DNA of 7,164 nucleotides from Leucobacter sp. UBA1945 (GTDB lineage: Bacteria > Actinomycetota > Actinomycetes > Actinomycetales > Microbacteriaceae): assembly GCA_002336855.1 (NCBI GenBank), contig DDEV01000091.1, positions 1-7,164 of the forward strand. The letters are read 5' to 3'. The notes below the pieces were generated by a model. That model saw nothing but the letters and a program-made list of their open reading frames with translations. It ran no database searches and was not told where the DNA came from. A program made the translations under genes and the position numbers. This document shows positions 5,027 to 7,164 of this stretch, piece by piece (the first letter of the stretch is position 1; each line of letters opens with the position of its first letter).

Positions 5027-6034
5027 ATGACTACCCCCGCAAAGCCCACGCTCTTCAGCGGCATGCAGCCCTCAGGCGATTCGCTGCACCTCGGCAACTA
5101 CATCGGCGCGCTCAGCCAGTGGACGCAGATGCAAGAGGACTACGATGCGATCTTCTGCGTCGTGAACCTGCACGCCATCACCGTGCCGCAAGACCCCGCC
5201 GAGCTGGTGCTGCGCACACGACGCACGGCCGCACAGTACATTGCCGCCGGCATCGACCCCGAGAAGTCGACGCTGTTCGTGCAGTCGCAGGTGTCGGCCC
5301 ACGCCGAGCTCGCTTGGGTGCTCAACACGATCACTGGCTTCGGTGAGGCGAGCCGCATGACGCAGTTCAAAGACAAGTCGCAGAAGAAGGGCGCCGACGC
5401 CTCGTCGGTCGGCCTCTTCACCTACCCGATTCTGATGGCGGCCGACATTCTGCTGTACCAGGCCGCGAGCGTTCCCGTGGGCGAGGATCAGCGCCAGCAC
5501 GTCGAGCTGACCCGCGACCTGGCGACTCGCTTTAACTCGCGCTTCGGCAAGACCTTCGTGGTGCCCGAGGCGCACATCGCGAAAGAGACCGCGAAGATCT
5601 ACGACCTGCAGAACCCGACCGCGAAGATGTCGAAGTCTGCCGAGACCGAGGCCGGGCTCATCAAGGTGCTCGACCCCGCGAACGTGACCACGAAGAAAAT
5701 CATGCGCGCGGTGACCGACGATGGCGCCGAGATTCGCTTCGACCGCGCCGAGAAGCCTGGTGTCTCGAACCTGCTGACCATCTTCTCGGTGCTGTCGGGC
5801 CGCACGATCGAGTCGATCGAGGCCGAGTTCGCGGGTCTCGGATACGGGCACCTGAAGAAGGCCGTTGCCGAGGTCGTCGAGGCGTCACTCACGCCTGTGC
5901 GCGAGCGCACCGAAGAGCTCATGGCCGACCCCGCCGAACTCGACCGCCTGCTGGCGCGCGGCGCGGATCGCGCGAACGAGCTCGCCTCGGCGACCCTCGG
6001 CCGCGTGTACGAGGCCGTCGGCCTGCTGCGGTAG
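5027..6034 (+). CDS. trpS: Tryptophanyl-tRNA synthetase
   Basis: This class I aminoacyl-tRNA synthetase charges tRNA-Trp with tryptophan in the cytoplasm. From the ATG at 5027 it has 335 residues, the usual bacterial length. The N-terminus reads TLFSGMQPSGDSLHLGNYIGAL, with the HIGH-type motif HLGN at 21-24. GLFTYPILMAADILLYQ (129-145) includes D140, which matches the tryptophan-recognising Asp of the family; VPVGEDQRQH (149-158) follows, then TAKMSKS with the KMSKS loop at 200-204. The C-terminal helical part (about 240-335), with the anticodon-binding region, appears complete. An in-frame TTG at 5000 would add nine residues (MKPERSSHP) but lies before the conserved start, so the ATG is preferred; GAAAGAAG ten nucleotides upstream of it is the only candidate ribosome binding site. 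No T-box or Trp-rich leader peptide was seen. It is followed by a strong hairpin terminator. Confidence 0.97.
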   Translation: MTTPAKPTLFSGMQPSGDSLHLGNYIGALSQWTQMQEDYDAIFCVVNLHAITVPQDPAELVLRTRRTAAQYIAAGIDPEKSTLFVQSQVSAHAELAWVLNTITGFGEASRMTQFKDKSQKKGADASSVGLFTYPILMAADILLYQAASVPVGEDQRQHVELTRDLATRFNSRFGKTFVVPEAHIAKETAKIYDLQNPTAKMSKSAETEAGLIKVLDPANVTTKKIMRAVTDDGAEIRFDRAEKPGVSNLLTIFSVLSGRTIESIEAEFAGLGYGHLKKAVAEVVEASLTPVRERTEELMADPAELDRLLARGADRANELASATLGRVYEAVGLLR

Positions 6035-6040
6035 TTCATG

Positions 6041-6082
6041 CGAAATGCCTCGCCCGGCAGTTCTCCTGGGCGAGGCATTTCG
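6041..6082. terminator. Strong symmetric hairpin, likely bidirectional terminator between trpS and the surface-protein gene
   Basis: CGAAATGCCTCGCCC (6041-6055) and GGGCGAGGCATTTCG (6068-6082) form a perfect 15-bp stem around a 12-nt loop, which can close two pairs further (one G-U wobble). It begins 6 nt after the trpS stop and ends 18 nt before the stop of the convergent gene. The ATTT/AAAT runs sit inside the stem base, so a short U-run occurs in either direction, but there is no long U-tail. This is common in high-GC actinobacteria. Confidence 0.85.
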
Positions 6083-6100
6083 AGCGTATCGGGCTGGCGA

Positions 6101-7164
6101 CTAGCAGCCGGTGCTGCCGGTTTTTCTGCGAACGAGGATCAGCGCTGCACCGAGCACGATCAGCGCGAGGGCCGCGGCCGCCGTCATGGCACCGGTGCCC
6201 TCGGCCTGACCCGTGTTCGACAGGCCGGTCGGCTTCTCGGCCGGAGGCATCGCTGGCTGCGTCGCGGCGATCACCGTGACGGTGAAGGTGGTTGTGAGGG
6301 TGGTCGATCCTCGCACCGTCGCGGTCACTTCGCACTCACCCGCGCGGGTGGCGATGTGACCACTATTGAAATCGCATTCGGGACCAAAGCTGTAATCGAT
6401 GGTCGGCCACGGCGTCACTGGAACACCCTGCTCGTTCTGCAGTTCAATCGGAAACGTATATGCAACGCCGGCGGTCGCGGTCAGCGCAGCCGGGTCGGTC
6501 GAGACCACGAGATGCACCGGCGTCACATCGAACGTTCGGGTCACGTTCTGCGCGGCCGTATACGGGTTGCCTCCGGTTTGCGATGCGGTCACGTTGCAGC
6601 TGCCGTTGCCGTTTGCAGTCAGCAAACTCCCCTGGAGCGTGCACGGCCCCGAATCAAGGGTGTAGCTCACCGGCAGCCCGCTGCTCGCCGTCGCGGTGAG
6701 CTGGGTCGGCTGCTGCACGTTGATCGTGCTGCCCGAAAAGTCGATGCTCTGGCCCAGCAGCGTGAACGCGAGCGCAAAATCGACGGGGCCTCGCCACTGC
6801 CCGAACTCGGCCCGCGCGATGTAGTGACCCGCGCGAATCGAGGTGCAGCTCGTTCCTGTACAGGTCACATCGCTGGCTTGCAGGTCGGGGTACTGCGAGC
6901 CGGTCGCCTGCACCGACACGATTCGGCTGGTCACATCGGCGCTGTGCCCCGGCGCCAGTGCGCGGGCCGTCGCGGTGACCTGTGTCGATTGCAGTGCGGC
7001 AACCTGTGGCGCACTCACCTCGACCGCGGCGATCGGCACATCGTAACTGAAGCGCGCAACCGGGGCATCTGCGCTGAGCCCCTGCTGCCAGCCGCTCGGC
7101 ACGAGCGACGAGCCGCCACCGCCGCCACCGCTGATGGTGCCGACACCGCCACCACCACCGTAGT
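6101..7164 (-). CDS. Cell-wall-anchored surface protein with glycine-rich and Ig-like domains, C-terminal part (5' truncated by window)
   Basis: The frame is open from the right edge of the window to the TAG at 6101-6103, giving the last 353 complete residues, numbered here from the first full codon. Residues 1-20 are glycine-rich (YGGGGGVGTISGGGGGGSSL), like the end of Gly_rich (ALK-type) domains. Then come about 42-137, a beta-rich region with C101 and C106; about 138-213, an MBG/bacterial Ig-like domain with SGLPVSYTL, GSCNVTASQ and a Cys pair C174/C189; and about 214-298, a second Ig-like domain with C263/C277. A Pro-rich wall-spanning linker (about 301-313) leads to LSNTG (314-318), a hydrophobic helix (326-344) and the tail RRKTGSTGC. 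That order is a sortase sorting signal, so the protein should be exported and covalently attached to peptidoglycan. The ligand and role are unknown; adhesion is only a guess. GTG at 7100-7102 is internal. No sortase gene is visible here. Confidence 0.85.
   Translation of the reverse strand, partial: YGGGGGVGTISGGGGGGSSLVPSGWQQGLSADAPVARFSYDVPIAAVEVSAPQVAALQSTQVTATARALAPGHSADVTSRIVSVQATGSQYPDLQASDVTCTGTSCTSIRAGHYIARAEFGQWRGPVDFALAFTLLGQSIDFSGSTINVQQPTQLTATASSGLPVSYTLDSGPCTLQGSLLTANGNGSCNVTASQTGGNPYTAAQNVTRTFDVTPVHLVVSTDPAALTATAGVAYTFPIELQNEQGVPVTPWPTIDYSFGPECDFNSGHIATRAGECEVTATVRGSTTLTTTFTVTVIAATQPAMPPAEKPTGLSNTGQAEGTGAMTAAAALALIVLGAALILVRRKTGSTGC
6209..6223 (-). other. LSNTG sortase recognition motif (LPxTG-like variant)
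   Basis: These five codons encode L-S-N-T-G, followed by a 7-residue spacer, a 19-residue hydrophobic stretch and an RRK-containing tail. The layout matches LPxTG anchors, but the second residue is Ser instead of Pro. Actinobacterial class E sortases are known to favour LAxTG, so this looks like a substrate of a non-class-A enzyme. Confidence 0.75.

Noticed and set aside
5072..5851. Minus-strand open frame of 259 residues opposite trpS
   Set aside because: It is an antisense shadow of a gene whose sense protein has intact HIGH and KMSKS motifs.

Overview
The window is high-GC DNA with dense, mostly G/C-ending codons and short intergenic gaps. The protein families and promoter style suggest a high-GC Gram-positive actinobacterium, probably Microbacteriaceae (a Leucobacter-like organism). 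This assignment is inferred from general sequence character, not from a search. No mobile element, CRISPR array, tRNA, rRNA or defence cassette was seen.

Layout from left to right. (1) The 3' end of a BenE-family aromatic-acid permease gene (+, to 268). (2) A complete multi-pass membrane protein with HGSNAT/DUF1624 (YeiB/DUF418-like) acyltransferase character (+, 398-1741). (3) Convergent with it, a small MTH1187/YqgV-type thiamine-binding protein gene (-, 1763-2110). It lies just downstream of, and probably in one transcript with, (4) glpK, glycerol kinase (-, 2158-3726). (5) A 222-nt divergent control region carrying several direct and inverted repeats. (6) xthA, exodeoxyribonuclease III (+, 3949-4818). 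(7) A 208-nt gap holding a nested inverted/direct repeat. (8) trpS, tryptophanyl-tRNA synthetase (+, 5027-6034). (9) A very strong symmetric hairpin, probably a shared terminator. (10) Convergent with trpS, the 3' end of a surface-protein gene (-, 6101 to beyond 7164). Its product has a glycine-rich segment, Ig-like domains and an LSNTG cell-wall sorting signal.

Functionally this is a mix of housekeeping and central-metabolism genes (glycerol phosphorylation, DNA repair, Trp-tRNA charging) and accessory envelope genes. I see no evidence that they form one pathway. I did not find a convincing new multi-gene system. The items most worth checking are non-coding: the repeat between xthA and trpS, the operator-like repeats between glpK and xthA, and a recurring promoter layout in which the -10 hexamer ends 6-7 nt before the start codon, implying leaderless mRNAs for three genes.
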